A stretch of 64,000 nucleotides of DNA from positions 1 to 64,000 of the forward strand of contig JALUWX010000031.1 in the NCBI GenBank assembly GCA_027019265.1. Reading direction: 5' to 3'. The translations under genes were made by a program, and so were the position numbers. Of this stretch, positions 16,293-24,929 are shown piece by piece (position 1 is the first letter of the stretch; the number at the start of each line of letters is the position of its first letter). The stretch comes from Phycisphaerales bacterium (GTDB lineage Bacteria > Planctomycetota > Phycisphaerae > Phycisphaerales > UBA1924). Under the pieces are notes generated by a model. The model worked only from the letters and a program-made list of their open reading frames with translations, did not search any database and was not told where the DNA came from.

Positions 16293-17282
16293 ATGGGTGA
16301 TACATCGAATCGGATCCTGGTGACGGGGGCGGCCGGGTTCATCGGGTCGCACGTTTGCCGTGCGCTCGTTGCGCGGGGGGACCATGTGGTCGGGGTGGAC
16401 AACTTCGATCCGTTTTATGCGCGTTCCATCAAGGACGCGAACCTCGGCTCTATCGATGACTCCTCTGCTCAAGGGACATTCGTTTTTCGTGAGCTCGACA
16501 TTTGTGATCAGGGTGGACTGACAACGTTGATGCGCGATCGGGGGGTCACGAGTGTGATCCATCTGGCGGCGAAGGCGGGGGTGCGGCCTTCGATCGCGGA
16601 TCCGGTGGGGTATGTCCGCACGAATGTGCTCGGGACCCAGTCGGTGCTCTCGGCTTCGAGCGAGACGGGGTGCGATCGGGTGGTGTGCGCGTCGTCGTCG
16701 TCGGTGTACGGGAACAACGAAAGGACTCCGTTCAGCGAGGCGGATCATGTGGAGCATCCGATCTCGCCGTATGCGGCGACGAAGCGTGCGTGCGAGTTGA
16801 TGAGCGAGACCCATCATCATCTGACGGGGCTCCCGATCGCGAACCTCCGGTTCTTCACGGTGTTCGGTCCGGGTCAACGCCCCGACCTTGCGATCGCGTT
16901 GTTCCTGAGGAAGATCGCTGCTGGGGAACCGATCCGGATGTTCGGGGACGGGACGACGTCGCGCGATTACACGATGATCGACGACATTGTTTCGGGGGTG
17001 CTGTCGGCGCATGAGAAGATCGTGGGGCACGGGTGCCGGATCTGGAATCTTGGAGGGGATCATCCGATCACGCTGCGCGAGCTGATCGACACGATCGCTG
17101 ACGTGGTGGGGAAGGAGCCCATCATCGAGCAGGTGGGGACCCAGCCCGGGGATGTGGATCGGACGTGGGCTGACCTGACGAGGTCCCGCGCGGAGCTCGG
17201 GTATGCGCCTTCGACCCCGATCCGCGAGGGGATCGAGGCGCAGTGGCGCGCGTTTCAAGAGGCGATGGGCGGGGCTGGCTGA
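16293..17282 (+). CDS. NAD-dependent sugar epimerase (UDP-glucuronate 4-epimerase-like)
   Basis: 329 residues; ATG 16293 has gaagga/ggag upstream. An extended short-chain dehydrogenase: G-x-x-G-x-x-G in VTGAAGFIGSH near residue 12, CASSSSVYG (catalytic Ser) and YAATK (catalytic Tyr and Lys). DNFDPFYAR after the first strand and the RFFTVFGPGQRPD block resemble UDP-glucuronate 4-epimerases such as CapI/GAE. The expected product would be UDP-galacturonate. The next gene, a sulfotransferase, starts 5 bases after the stop, which suggests a sulfated uronic-acid-containing glycan; that is inference. Confidence 0.85.
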   Translation: MGDTSNRILVTGAAGFIGSHVCRALVARGDHVVGVDNFDPFYARSIKDANLGSIDDSSAQGTFVFRELDICDQGGLTTLMRDRGVTSVIHLAAKAGVRPSIADPVGYVRTNVLGTQSVLSASSETGCDRVVCASSSSVYGNNERTPFSEADHVEHPISPYAATKRACELMSETHHHLTGLPIANLRFFTVFGPGQRPDLAIALFLRKIAAGEPIRMFGDGTTSRDYTMIDDIVSGVLSAHEKIVGHGCRIWNLGGDHPITLRELIDTIADVVGKEPIIEQVGTQPGDVDRTWADLTRSRAELGYAPSTPIREGIEAQWRAFQEAMGGAG

Positions 17283-17287
17283 ACACG

Positions 17288-18079
17288 ATGGCGCGATCGA
17301 AACCGGTGATTCGGGTTCTGAGGCACCTCGCGCGGACGGGGGGGACGCTTGTCACGAAGTGTCTGGGGTCGATGGATCGTGTGGTGGTGTTGTCGGAGCT
17401 TCATCCGAAGAACCTTTCGGTGACGGCGCCGATGGCGCAGGCCGTCGAGTGGTTCGGGTTGGTGGACAAGAAGCAGCTGAGCGCGTGGGGGGCGCGGAAG
17501 GGGCCGACGTTTCTGCAGTTTGTGGCGGCGTGTGAGTCGAGCGCGTCGCGGCGGAAGGACGCGCTGGTGCTTCGGGATTGGTCGCACCTGGATTACTACG
17601 GGCTCCCGTATGTGACTGAGCCCGGGATGGGGTCGGATCTGATCGCGGAGGTGGAGGGCGCGTACGAGGTTCGGGTTGCGTGCACGACGCGTCATCCGGT
17701 GGACCAGTACCTGTCGCTCCGGATGGTGAGGGTGATCGGGGAGATCGATTTCGATCTGTTCATCCGGGGGAATCTCGCGTTCGCGGAGTATGCGCGTGAG
17801 CACGGGTTTGTCCGGTACGAGGATTTCACGCGCGAGCCCGACGAGAAGCTCCGGGAGATCTGCGCGATGCTCGATGTCGAGTTCGATCCGGGGTACGCGG
17901 ATCGGTGGTGGTCGTACGAGCACGTGACGGGGGATGTGAAGCGCGGGAATAGCCGGGGGGTGCGGGAGAACGCGATCCGGCCTTTGGAGCGGAAGCCCGT
18001 GGATGAGGATGTGCTCGCGATGTTCCGCGCGGACGATCGGTACGCGCGGATCTGCGCCATCCTGGGGTATGAGCGTTGA
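17288..18079 (+). CDS. Sulfotransferase family protein
   Basis: 263 residues from ATG 17288, 5 bases after the epimerase stop. A P-loop-like start (LARTGGTLVTKCLG, about 11-24) would bind the 5'-phosphosulfate of PAPS; RHPVDQYLSLR further on matches the 3'-phosphate-binding Arg/Ser block. FVRYEDFTREPDEKLREICAML is the usual helix after the core, and the C-terminal RGNSRG matches the family's late glycine-rich loop. The acceptor is unknown. It ends directly against the convergent sulfotransferase at 18080. Confidence 0.75.
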   Translation: MARSKPVIRVLRHLARTGGTLVTKCLGSMDRVVVLSELHPKNLSVTAPMAQAVEWFGLVDKKQLSAWGARKGPTFLQFVAACESSASRRKDALVLRDWSHLDYYGLPYVTEPGMGSDLIAEVEGAYEVRVACTTRHPVDQYLSLRMVRVIGEIDFDLFIRGNLAFAEYAREHGFVRYEDFTREPDEKLREICAMLDVEFDPGYADRWWSYEHVTGDVKRGNSRGVRENAIRPLERKPVDEDVLAMFRADDRYARICAILGYER

Positions 18080-18883
18080 TCAGTCGGCGTAGCCGAACTC
18101 GTCGAGCTGGGGTTTGAGTTTGGTGTTGAAGCGTTCGTCGAGCCCGGGCGCGAGCGCGTCGAGTTTCTGGTTGGTGGATCCGGAGTTCATGAAGTAGACG
18201 CCTTTGCTGGTGGCGCGTTTGTCGCCGACGAAGAGGCGTTTGGAGAGGTCCTGGTCGGGGGCTTGTTTCTTCTCGCGGATCTCGAGGGCGCGCATGGCAT
18301 CGAAGGCGCTGGCTTTGATCGCGTTGTCGATCCGAGTGTCGTCGAGATCGAGCTCGAGGAAGTCGAGCATGGTGACGAGCGCGGCGCGGGGGTCGGCTTT
18401 GAGATCCTCGTAGCGGAGCGCGAGGACGGGGAAACGCTCGGTAGTGCGCCAGGATCGTGCGTGGGAGGCCCAGGTCCCGAAGCCGAGCTGTTTGTACATG
18501 GGGTCTCCGCCGTGGGCGATGAACGCTTGCGCGTAGGCGTGGTCGGGGAGTTGTTGGTCGGTGACCCCGGTGAGTCGGTGGTAGTTGAGGGCGCTGAGGA
18601 GGACGTCGCGCGGGTTTCGGATGATGTGGATCGCGCCCTTGGTGTTGGCGAGTTCGGGGTGCGCGTCGGTGAGCTCGAAGTGGGTTTTGCAGAGGAGGGG
18701 GAGTGTGGGGTCGGGGGTGTCGAGCTCGGACTTGCGGTGGATGTCGGCGATTTTGCGGTTGATGTCGATGGAGCGCTCGGGGGGCCCATAGATGGCGGCG
18801 TAGAGCATGAAGCGGACCCAGGTGTTGCCGCTTTTGGGGTAGGAGGAGATCCAGGTGATCTTTGGGGGATGGGAGGATGTCAT
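18080..18883 (-). CDS. Sulfotransferase domain protein (Sulfotransfer_1)
   Basis: 267 residues with the classical PAPS motifs: YPKSGNTWVRF at about 15-25 (5'-phosphosulfate loop) and IIRNPRDVLLSALNYH (3'-phosphate site). KTHFE carries the likely acid/base region, and the C-terminal KGVYFMNSG replaces the RKG-x-x-GDWKN loop. It is cytosolic, with no signal peptide. Its ATG overlaps the stop of the TPR/O-GlcNAc-transferase gene. Together with the convergent sulfotransferase at 17288 this makes two nonidentical sulfotransferases at one locus. Confidence 0.85.
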   Translation of the reverse strand: MTSSHPPKITWISSYPKSGNTWVRFMLYAAIYGPPERSIDINRKIADIHRKSELDTPDPTLPLLCKTHFELTDAHPELANTKGAIHIIRNPRDVLLSALNYHRLTGVTDQQLPDHAYAQAFIAHGGDPMYKQLGFGTWASHARSWRTTERFPVLALRYEDLKADPRAALVTMLDFLELDLDDTRIDNAIKASAFDAMRALEIREKKQAPDQDLSKRLFVGDKRATSKGVYFMNSGSTNQKLDALAPGLDERFNTKLKPQLDEFGYAD

Positions 18884-20682
18884 GCGTTGGCTCGGGATCG
18901 TTTGGATGCGCACCAGGCGCGCCATTGGTCGCGGACGGCGGATTCCCATTTGGGGGTGTAGGCCGGAGCGTCGAGGAGGGGGGACTGCGCGACTCGGGCG
19001 CGCAGATCGGAGCGGGCTTGTCCGGAGCGGAGCCCTTGGTCGATGTGCGCGAGCGCGATGTCGTGGTACTCGTCGGTCGTGGTTGCGGTGAGCCCTTCGA
19101 GCCCGGCGGCGCTGAGGAGGGAGGCGCTGACGCGCCCCGCATGGGAATCGCCCAGGAGGGTGAGGACGGGGACGCCCATCCAGAGGGCTTCGCAGGTGGT
19201 GGTGGTCCCGGTGTAGGGGAAGGTGTCGAGCGCGAGGTCGATCTCGTTGTACATGGAGAGGTGGTCGATGAGCGAGGTTGCTCGTGCGCGGAGGTCGAGA
19301 CGATCGGGGTCGATCCCGAGCGCATTGAATCGATCGATGAGTTCGTTGCGGAGTTCGTCGTTCGCGAGTTTGGAGGCTTTGAGGAGGAGGCGCGTGTTGG
19401 GGCGATCGTTCAGGATCCGCGCCCAGCACGCGATGGATTTCTCCGAGAGCTTCATCAGGTTGTTGAACGATCCGATCGTGACGGGTCGGTCCGGGTCGGG
19501 GTCCGAGGGGTTTGGCGCGTCTTCGTTGGGTCTGTAGCAGAGGAAGCAGGGGTCGAGGCGCACGAGTCTTTCGGACGCGAGCGCGTCGGCGCGGGGCGCG
19601 GGGTCCGTGATGTCGTCCACGAATCGCGCGTCGATGGTGCGCATCCCGGTGGTGTTCGCGTATCCGATGTGGGTGATCTGGACGGGCGCGGGGCGCATGG
19701 CGAAGACGCTGAGTTTGTGCCCGGAGAAGTGGCCGTTGAGCTCGATGAGGACGTCGATGTTCTGTTCGATGATCCGGTCGCGCATCTCGAAGAGGGTGGA
19801 ACCGAAGAGATCGTGCCAGTGGTCGCAGTGTTGTTTGAAGCGCTCGGTGACTTCATCGACGGCGTTGGAGGTCATGAACCCGTGGAGCTCGATGGATGCG
19901 CGGTCGTGGTGCTCGAGGATGGGTTCGAGGAAGTAGGCGATGGAGTGTCGGCGGAGGTCGGGGGTGAGCAAGCCCACACGGAGCTTTCTGTCCGGGTCGG
20001 GGTCGTTGGTGTGGTCGGATTTGGAGGGGACGTGGGTTGCGATGGCGCGCCCGAAGCGTTCATGGGCTTCGAAGGTTTGTTCGGGGGTGACGTTGTCGTC
20101 GTAGGAGTGCGCGAGCGCGTAGAGGTTGAGCACGTTGGGGTGCTGGTCGAGCGGGGGGGGTGGGTCGCGGAGAAGCTCGATCGCGTGTTTGGCGCGGGTG
20201 GTGTCGAGCTCGAGGAGCGCGAGGTTGACGAGAGGATCGGGGAAGGTGGGGTTGCGCTTCCAGACCTTGGTCATGATCTCTCGTGCGCGTTCGTAGAGCC
20301 CGAGTTCCGAGAGCGCGTTCCCGAGCCCGGAGAGTGCGCCCGGGTGGTCGGGCTGGAGGGAGAGGGCTTTCTCGTAGAGCGTGCGGGCTTGTTCGTGTTC
20401 GTCCGCGCTCGCGTGGATGGAGGCGCGGGTGGTGAGGATGTCGGCGTTTTTCGGGTCCAGCGCGACGGCTTTGTCGGCGTGGAACTCGGCGCGGGCGCGT
20501 TCTCCCTGTCCGGTGAGGATCATGGCGAGCATGGCGTGGAAGGCGCCGACTTTGGGGTGTTTGGTGAGTTCCTTCTCGGCGCGGGTTCGGGCTTGGGCGA
20601 TCTGGCCTCGCTGGAACAGGGTGTGGATCTGCTTCAGCGATTGGATCTGGGCCGGGTTCATCGGCTTGGGTGCTTTGCTCAT
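18880..20682 (-). CDS. TPR protein with O-GlcNAc transferase/SPINDLY-type GT41 domain
   Basis: 600 residues: TPR repeats at about 15-195 (ALDPKNADILTTRASIHASA, LQPDHPGALSGLGNALSELG) followed by a GT41 catalytic region (about 215-580). Conserved blocks are LRVGLLTPDLRRHSI, ELNGHFSGHKLSVFAMRPAP, ITHIGYANTTGM and DTFPYTGTTTTCEALWMGVP. The family transfers GlcNAc or other sugars to Ser/Thr of proteins. It overlaps dxr upstream and the sulfotransferase downstream by 4 bases each. Planctomycetes carry many such genes. The protein targets are unknown. Confidence 0.85.
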   Translation of the reverse strand: MSKAPKPMNPAQIQSLKQIHTLFQRGQIAQARTRAEKELTKHPKVGAFHAMLAMILTGQGERARAEFHADKAVALDPKNADILTTRASIHASADEHEQARTLYEKALSLQPDHPGALSGLGNALSELGLYERAREIMTKVWKRNPTFPDPLVNLALLELDTTRAKHAIELLRDPPPPLDQHPNVLNLYALAHSYDDNVTPEQTFEAHERFGRAIATHVPSKSDHTNDPDPDRKLRVGLLTPDLRRHSIAYFLEPILEHHDRASIELHGFMTSNAVDEVTERFKQHCDHWHDLFGSTLFEMRDRIIEQNIDVLIELNGHFSGHKLSVFAMRPAPVQITHIGYANTTGMRTIDARFVDDITDPAPRADALASERLVRLDPCFLCYRPNEDAPNPSDPDPDRPVTIGSFNNLMKLSEKSIACWARILNDRPNTRLLLKASKLANDELRNELIDRFNALGIDPDRLDLRARATSLIDHLSMYNEIDLALDTFPYTGTTTTCEALWMGVPVLTLLGDSHAGRVSASLLSAAGLEGLTATTTDEYHDIALAHIDQGLRSGQARSDLRARVAQSPLLDAPAYTPKWESAVRDQWRAWCASKRSRANA

Positions 20683-21926
20683 CGGGTGCTCCCGATCGTC
20701 GGGCTTGAGCTGATGAGTTGGGCCGCGGCGGCGCGTGTGCGTTGATCGATGTCCAGGGTGTGCTCGATGGACTCGATCGGTTCGGGGTCGGTGCTGTCGA
20801 GCACACGCTCCACGATGGGCGTGATCATGCCGAGGGTGATGCGTCCGTCGAGGAACGCGCCGACGGCGGCTTCGTTGGCGGCGTTGAGCACCACACCGGA
20901 GGATCCGCCTTGTTCGATCGCGCGGAGCGCGAGGTCCACGGCTCGGTGGCGCACCGGGTCGAGGGGGCGGAGCTCGAGCGCGCCGAGTGTGCCCAGGTCG
21001 AGCGCTGGCATCGGGGCTGGGGCGCAGACCGGGTGGGTCAGGGCTTGCTGGATCGGGGAGCGCATGTCCGTGGGTCCGATGTGCGCGAGGACCCCGGAGT
21101 CTCGGGTCTGGACGAACGCGTGGATGCTTGATTGGGGGTGGATGACGGCGCTGAGTTGATCGGGGCGGAGTCCGAACAGGTGGTGGGCTTCGATGAGTTC
21201 GAGCCCTTTGTTGATCAGGGTCGCGCAGTCGATCGTGACCTTGGGTCCCATGTCCCAGGTAGGGTGCGCGAGCGCTTGTTGGGGGGTCGCGTTGTGGTAG
21301 GTCTCATCGTCGGCGTCACGGAGGGCGCCTCCCGAAGCGGTGAGCGTGACGCGCACGACCTGGTCACTGAGGGGGGTGGGGGGGGTGTACGAGCGCCCCA
21401 TGATGGAGAGGGCGCACGCGTGGATCCCGGCGTGTTCGGAATCGACGGGGAGGATGCGTGCGCCGGAGCGTTGGGCCGCGCCGATGACGAGGGATCCGCC
21501 TGCGACGAGGGATTCCTTGTTCGCGAGCGCGATGTCGATGCCCAGTTCTGCGGCGCGGAGTGTGGAGGGGAGTCCGGCGATCCCGACGATGGATGCGACG
21601 ACGAGATCGGGGGACGTGTGCTGGATGAGTTCTGTCGCGCTGTTGTGGCCGACGATGGCGCCGTCGATGGTGCCCGAGGTCGGGTCGGCGATGGCGAGTC
21701 TTGCGTTGGGGTGGTGATGGGCTTGCTGGGAGAGGGCTTTGGTGCTGGATCCGGTTGCGAGCGCGACGATCTCGTAGCGGGTCGGGTGCTCGCCGCGTTC
21801 GTGGAGGGTGTTGAGATGCGCGATCGTTTCGATCGCTTGGGTTCCGATCGAGCCCGTGGAACCGAGGATGGCGACACGGCGCAGCGCCGGCGGCGATTCT
21901 GCGCGCTCGTCGTTGCTCTCGCTCAT
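20679..21926 (-). CDS. dxr: 1-deoxy-D-xylulose 5-phosphate reductoisomerase
   Basis: 415 residues. ATG 21926 follows caggag at 7-base spacing; an upstream in-frame ATG at 22007 lacks this. The NADPH site is AILGSTGSIGTQ (about 17-28). ANKESLVAGG, VDSEHAGIHA, LTASGGALRD and HPQSSIHAFVQ are the substrate and metal-binding blocks of DXR. It makes methylerythritol 4-phosphate in isoprenoid synthesis. The gene lies 31 bases after rne and overlaps the GT41 gene, so an essential metabolic enzyme heads a glycan-modification unit. Confidence 0.93.
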   Translation of the reverse strand: MSESNDERAESPPALRRVAILGSTGSIGTQAIETIAHLNTLHERGEHPTRYEIVALATGSSTKALSQQAHHHPNARLAIADPTSGTIDGAIVGHNSATELIQHTSPDLVVASIVGIAGLPSTLRAAELGIDIALANKESLVAGGSLVIGAAQRSGARILPVDSEHAGIHACALSIMGRSYTPPTPLSDQVVRVTLTASGGALRDADDETYHNATPQQALAHPTWDMGPKVTIDCATLINKGLELIEAHHLFGLRPDQLSAVIHPQSSIHAFVQTRDSGVLAHIGPTDMRSPIQQALTHPVCAPAPMPALDLGTLGALELRPLDPVRHRAVDLALRAIEQGGSSGVVLNAANEAAVGAFLDGRITLGMITPIVERVLDSTDPEPIESIEHTLDIDQRTRAAAAQLISSSPTIGSTR

Positions 21927-21957
21927 GGGCTCGTGCTCCTGTCGATCGGGTCCGGTA

Positions 21958-24705
21958 TCACTCGCGGTCCGTGGGGAGCTCGCTCGCGTTGATCCTGCGT
22001 CGTGCACCGGAGTACAGGCCTCGTCGGCGGGGTTTGGGCGCGACCTCGCTTGATGAAGCGTTTTTGTCCGAGCCCTTCTTCGAGGATTTCGGTTCGGGTT
22101 CCGGGTCCGCGTTGTCCTTGCTGTCGTCGGACGGTTCGGATTCGCTCACGGGCTTCTTCCTGCGCGATGAGCGTCGGGGCTTCTTCTTGGAGTTGCTCTT
22201 CTCCGACTCCCCTTCGGGTTCGGGGTCCTTGGCGGGCTCCTTCTCGGGCGCTTCGTCCGAGGCGTCGCTGGAGGCGTCCGAATCCTTCGTGCCCTTTGCG
22301 GCGCGTCGGCGGGAGCGGCGTTTGGCGCGCTTTTTCTTGCTTGCGTCGTCGGGCTCGGGCGCGTCCTCGATGTCGTTCGAGGGCGCGTCGTCGGATTGCT
22401 CGTCCGTGTCGTCCGAACGGTTGTCCGTGGTGTCCGAATCTTCGCGGGATCCGCGGCGGCGGCCTCGGCGGCGGCGCTTGCGCTTCTTCGAGCCCGGGCC
22501 GTCCGAGTCGTCGTCTTCGTCCAGGGGACGGGAGTCATCGATCGGGAGGTCGGCGTTCTCGACGGCGTCGGCGCGTTTGGCGAACTCCTCGGCGAGCTTG
22601 AGCACGGTGGTCTCGTCGCCTTCCTCGTTCAGATCGACGGCCCAGGAGTCCGCGCCTTCCTCCGTGTCCTTCCATTCGACGATGGTCGGTTTGGGGCGTT
22701 GCTTCTTCGCGAGCTTCTCGACATCGAGGTCGTTCCCGTTCTCCTCGTAGGCGTAGACGGCGAAGCGCCCGACCCCGAGGGTGTCCACGACCCGGACCTC
22801 GATCTTCTTCTCCGACATGAGCTCGACCCGGACGAGGGATGAGCGCCGGGTGGAGAGCAGCTCGCTCGCGACGCGCGGGGAGACGACGAGCTCGACGCGC
22901 GCGACCTTGGGGTGGTCCACGATGGCGGCGAGTTCACGGATCGCGCTGTCGGCGACGGATCCGGGGCGTTTGACGAGCCCGCGGCCTTTGCAGACGGGGC
23001 ACTCGGCGAAGTGTTGGGATTCCATCGACCCGCGCATGCGCTGGCGCGTCATCTCGAGGAGCCCGAAGGGGGAGATGGGGGCGACGGTGGTCTTGGCGCG
23101 GTCCCGCTTGAGGCGTTCCTTGAAGCGGTTCTCGACTTCCTTGCGGTGCGACGCGTGGCGCATATCGATCATGTCGTTGACGACGAGCCCGCCCAGGTCG
23201 CGGAGACGGAGCTGGCGGCAGATCGCATCGACGGCTTCGAGGTTGGTTTTGTACGCGTTGGTTTCTGCGTCGCGCGCCGCGCGGGACTTGCCCGAGTTGA
23301 CGTCGATCGCGACGAGGGCTTCGGTCTGGTCGATGACCAGGCGCCCCCCGGAGGGGAGCATGACCTCGCGCGCGTGGATGGCTTCGATCTGCTCTTCGAT
23401 GTTGAAGGCGTGGAAGACGGGCGCGGTGCCCGTGTAGTGCGCGAGCTTGGCTTGGGCGCGGGGTGCGGCGATCTTGATGAACCGCGCGACGCGCTTGAGC
23501 GCGGGGAGCGAGTCGATCACGACCCGATCGACTTCGGTGGTGAGCAGGTCGCGCACGGTCCGGAGGAGGAGGTCGGACTCGGTGTAGAGCAGACGGGGCT
23601 TCTTCCCGCCCTTGCGTCGTTTCTCCATGTCGGACCAGAGGCGCTTGAGGTACGCGAGGTCGCGCTTGAGCTCGGTCTTGGTCCGATCGAACCCGGCCGT
23701 GCGGAGGATGAACCCGAATCCCTCGGGGAGATCGAGCGCGCCGAGGATCTCTTTCGCGGCTTTGCGCTTCTCGTCGTCTTCTTCCTTGCGCGAGACCCCG
23801 GTTTTGTCCATGCCGGGCATCATGACGAGAAAGCGCCCGGGGATGGAGAGGTAGCTCGTAAGGGACGGGCCTTTGGTCCCGACGCCTTCTTTCTGGACCT
23901 GGACGATGATCTCTTGGCCGCGTTTGAGGGCTTCCTGGATCGGGGGTCGTTGTCTGTGGGGGGTCTTCTTCCCGACGCGCTCGGTTTTGTCTTCGGCGCT
24001 CTTCGAGAAGTACTGGGGGTGGAGGTCGGTGATGTGGAGGAAGCCGTTCTCTTCGCCTCCGAAGTCAACGAAGGCCGCTTGGATCGCGGGTTCGACGTTC
24101 GCGACCCGTCCGACGTAGATGTTCCCGACGCGCGAGACCTTGTCGGTGTGCTCGGAGAAGAACTCTTCGAGGTTTCCGTCTTCGAGGATCGCGATCCGGC
24201 AGTCTTCGCCGGGGACGTAGTTCACGACCATCTCGGTGCGCGGGCTCTTGGTGGATCCGGAGGAGGGCTTCTTGGATTGGGAGTCCGAGTCGTCGTCGCT
24301 CTTGCTCTTGGAGGGCGCTTTCTTCCGGGTCGTCTTCTTGGAGCTGGCCGTCTTCTTGGTGGTCTTCTTCTTCGACGACTTTTTCTTGGTGGTCTTTTTG
24401 GCTTCCGTGTCGGAGTCAGATTCGGATTCGGGCGCGGTTTCGCTTTCCGATTCGGATTGGGGCTCGTCGTTCGATGTGTCTTGTGTGGACTCGTCGGTGG
24501 AGCTCGTGTCCTCGTCGTCTTTCTTTGACTCGGCTTTGGACGACTTCTTCTTGGTCGTCTTCTTCCGGGGGGAGCGCTTCCGGGTTTTCTTCTTCGTAGT
24601 GGGGGTCGAATCGCTCGATGATTCTGTTTCGGTGGTCGGCGTGGATTCAGCGCCGGTGTCCTCGGCGTTGGTCGCCTGGTCATCACCCTTGGGTGCGTCG
24701 GTCAT
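21958..24705 (-). CDS. rne: Ribonuclease E/G with long disordered ends
   Basis: 915 residues. The catalytic part (about 160-585) has an S1 domain (VGNIYVGRVANVEPAIQAAF), metal-binding Asp468 (VAIDVN) and Asp511 (VVNDMID), and the Zn-link C569-P-V-C572. It is flanked by a 158-residue Lys/Ser/Thr/Asp/Glu-rich N-terminal segment and a 330-residue charged C-terminal tail with Arg-rich patches (KKRKRRRRGRRRG). Such tails usually bind RNA and degradosome partners; a long extension at the N-terminus is unlike E. coli RNase E. ATG 24705 follows aagga. It probably cotranscribes with dxr. Confidence 0.93.
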   Translation of the reverse strand: MTDAPKGDDQATNAEDTGAESTPTTETESSSDSTPTTKKKTRKRSPRKKTTKKKSSKAESKKDDEDTSSTDESTQDTSNDEPQSESESETAPESESDSDTEAKKTTKKKSSKKKTTKKTASSKKTTRKKAPSKSKSDDDSDSQSKKPSSGSTKSPRTEMVVNYVPGEDCRIAILEDGNLEEFFSEHTDKVSRVGNIYVGRVANVEPAIQAAFVDFGGEENGFLHITDLHPQYFSKSAEDKTERVGKKTPHRQRPPIQEALKRGQEIIVQVQKEGVGTKGPSLTSYLSIPGRFLVMMPGMDKTGVSRKEEDDEKRKAAKEILGALDLPEGFGFILRTAGFDRTKTELKRDLAYLKRLWSDMEKRRKGGKKPRLLYTESDLLLRTVRDLLTTEVDRVVIDSLPALKRVARFIKIAAPRAQAKLAHYTGTAPVFHAFNIEEQIEAIHAREVMLPSGGRLVIDQTEALVAIDVNSGKSRAARDAETNAYKTNLEAVDAICRQLRLRDLGGLVVNDMIDMRHASHRKEVENRFKERLKRDRAKTTVAPISPFGLLEMTRQRMRGSMESQHFAECPVCKGRGLVKRPGSVADSAIRELAAIVDHPKVARVELVVSPRVASELLSTRRSSLVRVELMSEKKIEVRVVDTLGVGRFAVYAYEENGNDLDVEKLAKKQRPKPTIVEWKDTEEGADSWAVDLNEEGDETTVLKLAEEFAKRADAVENADLPIDDSRPLDEDDDSDGPGSKKRKRRRRGRRRGSREDSDTTDNRSDDTDEQSDDAPSNDIEDAPEPDDASKKKRAKRRSRRRAAKGTKDSDASSDASDEAPEKEPAKDPEPEGESEKSNSKKKPRRSSRRKKPVSESEPSDDSKDNADPEPEPKSSKKGSDKNASSSEVAPKPRRRGLYSGARRRINASELPTDRE

Positions 24706-24929
24706 TGTGTTGTCCTTCGTGGACGCGTCGCGCAGGGGTGCTCGGGGGTTTGTGGACCCTGAGCGTGGGTTCTGCGCGTTGGCGCGTGCGTCTTTGGCGC
24801 ATCGCTCGCGTCGGGTTGAGCGATCGGGGTTGGTTGGGTGCGTGCCGCACGCTCTTCGCCGCGGATAGCCGCGGGGGCGGTTGCGAGACACGCGCCGAGT
24901 CCCCGGTCGCGTGGTTTGTGTCCGAGGAG
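24706..24929 (-). other. rne leader region
   Basis: 224 bases between ptsI and rne. It contains a perfect hairpin CCGCGG-ATAG-CCGCGG (24859-24874) and a second GC-rich palindrome (near 24841-24852). Given that RNase E autoregulates through its leader in E. coli, these could be cleavage or control elements, which is inference only. Confidence 0.25.
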
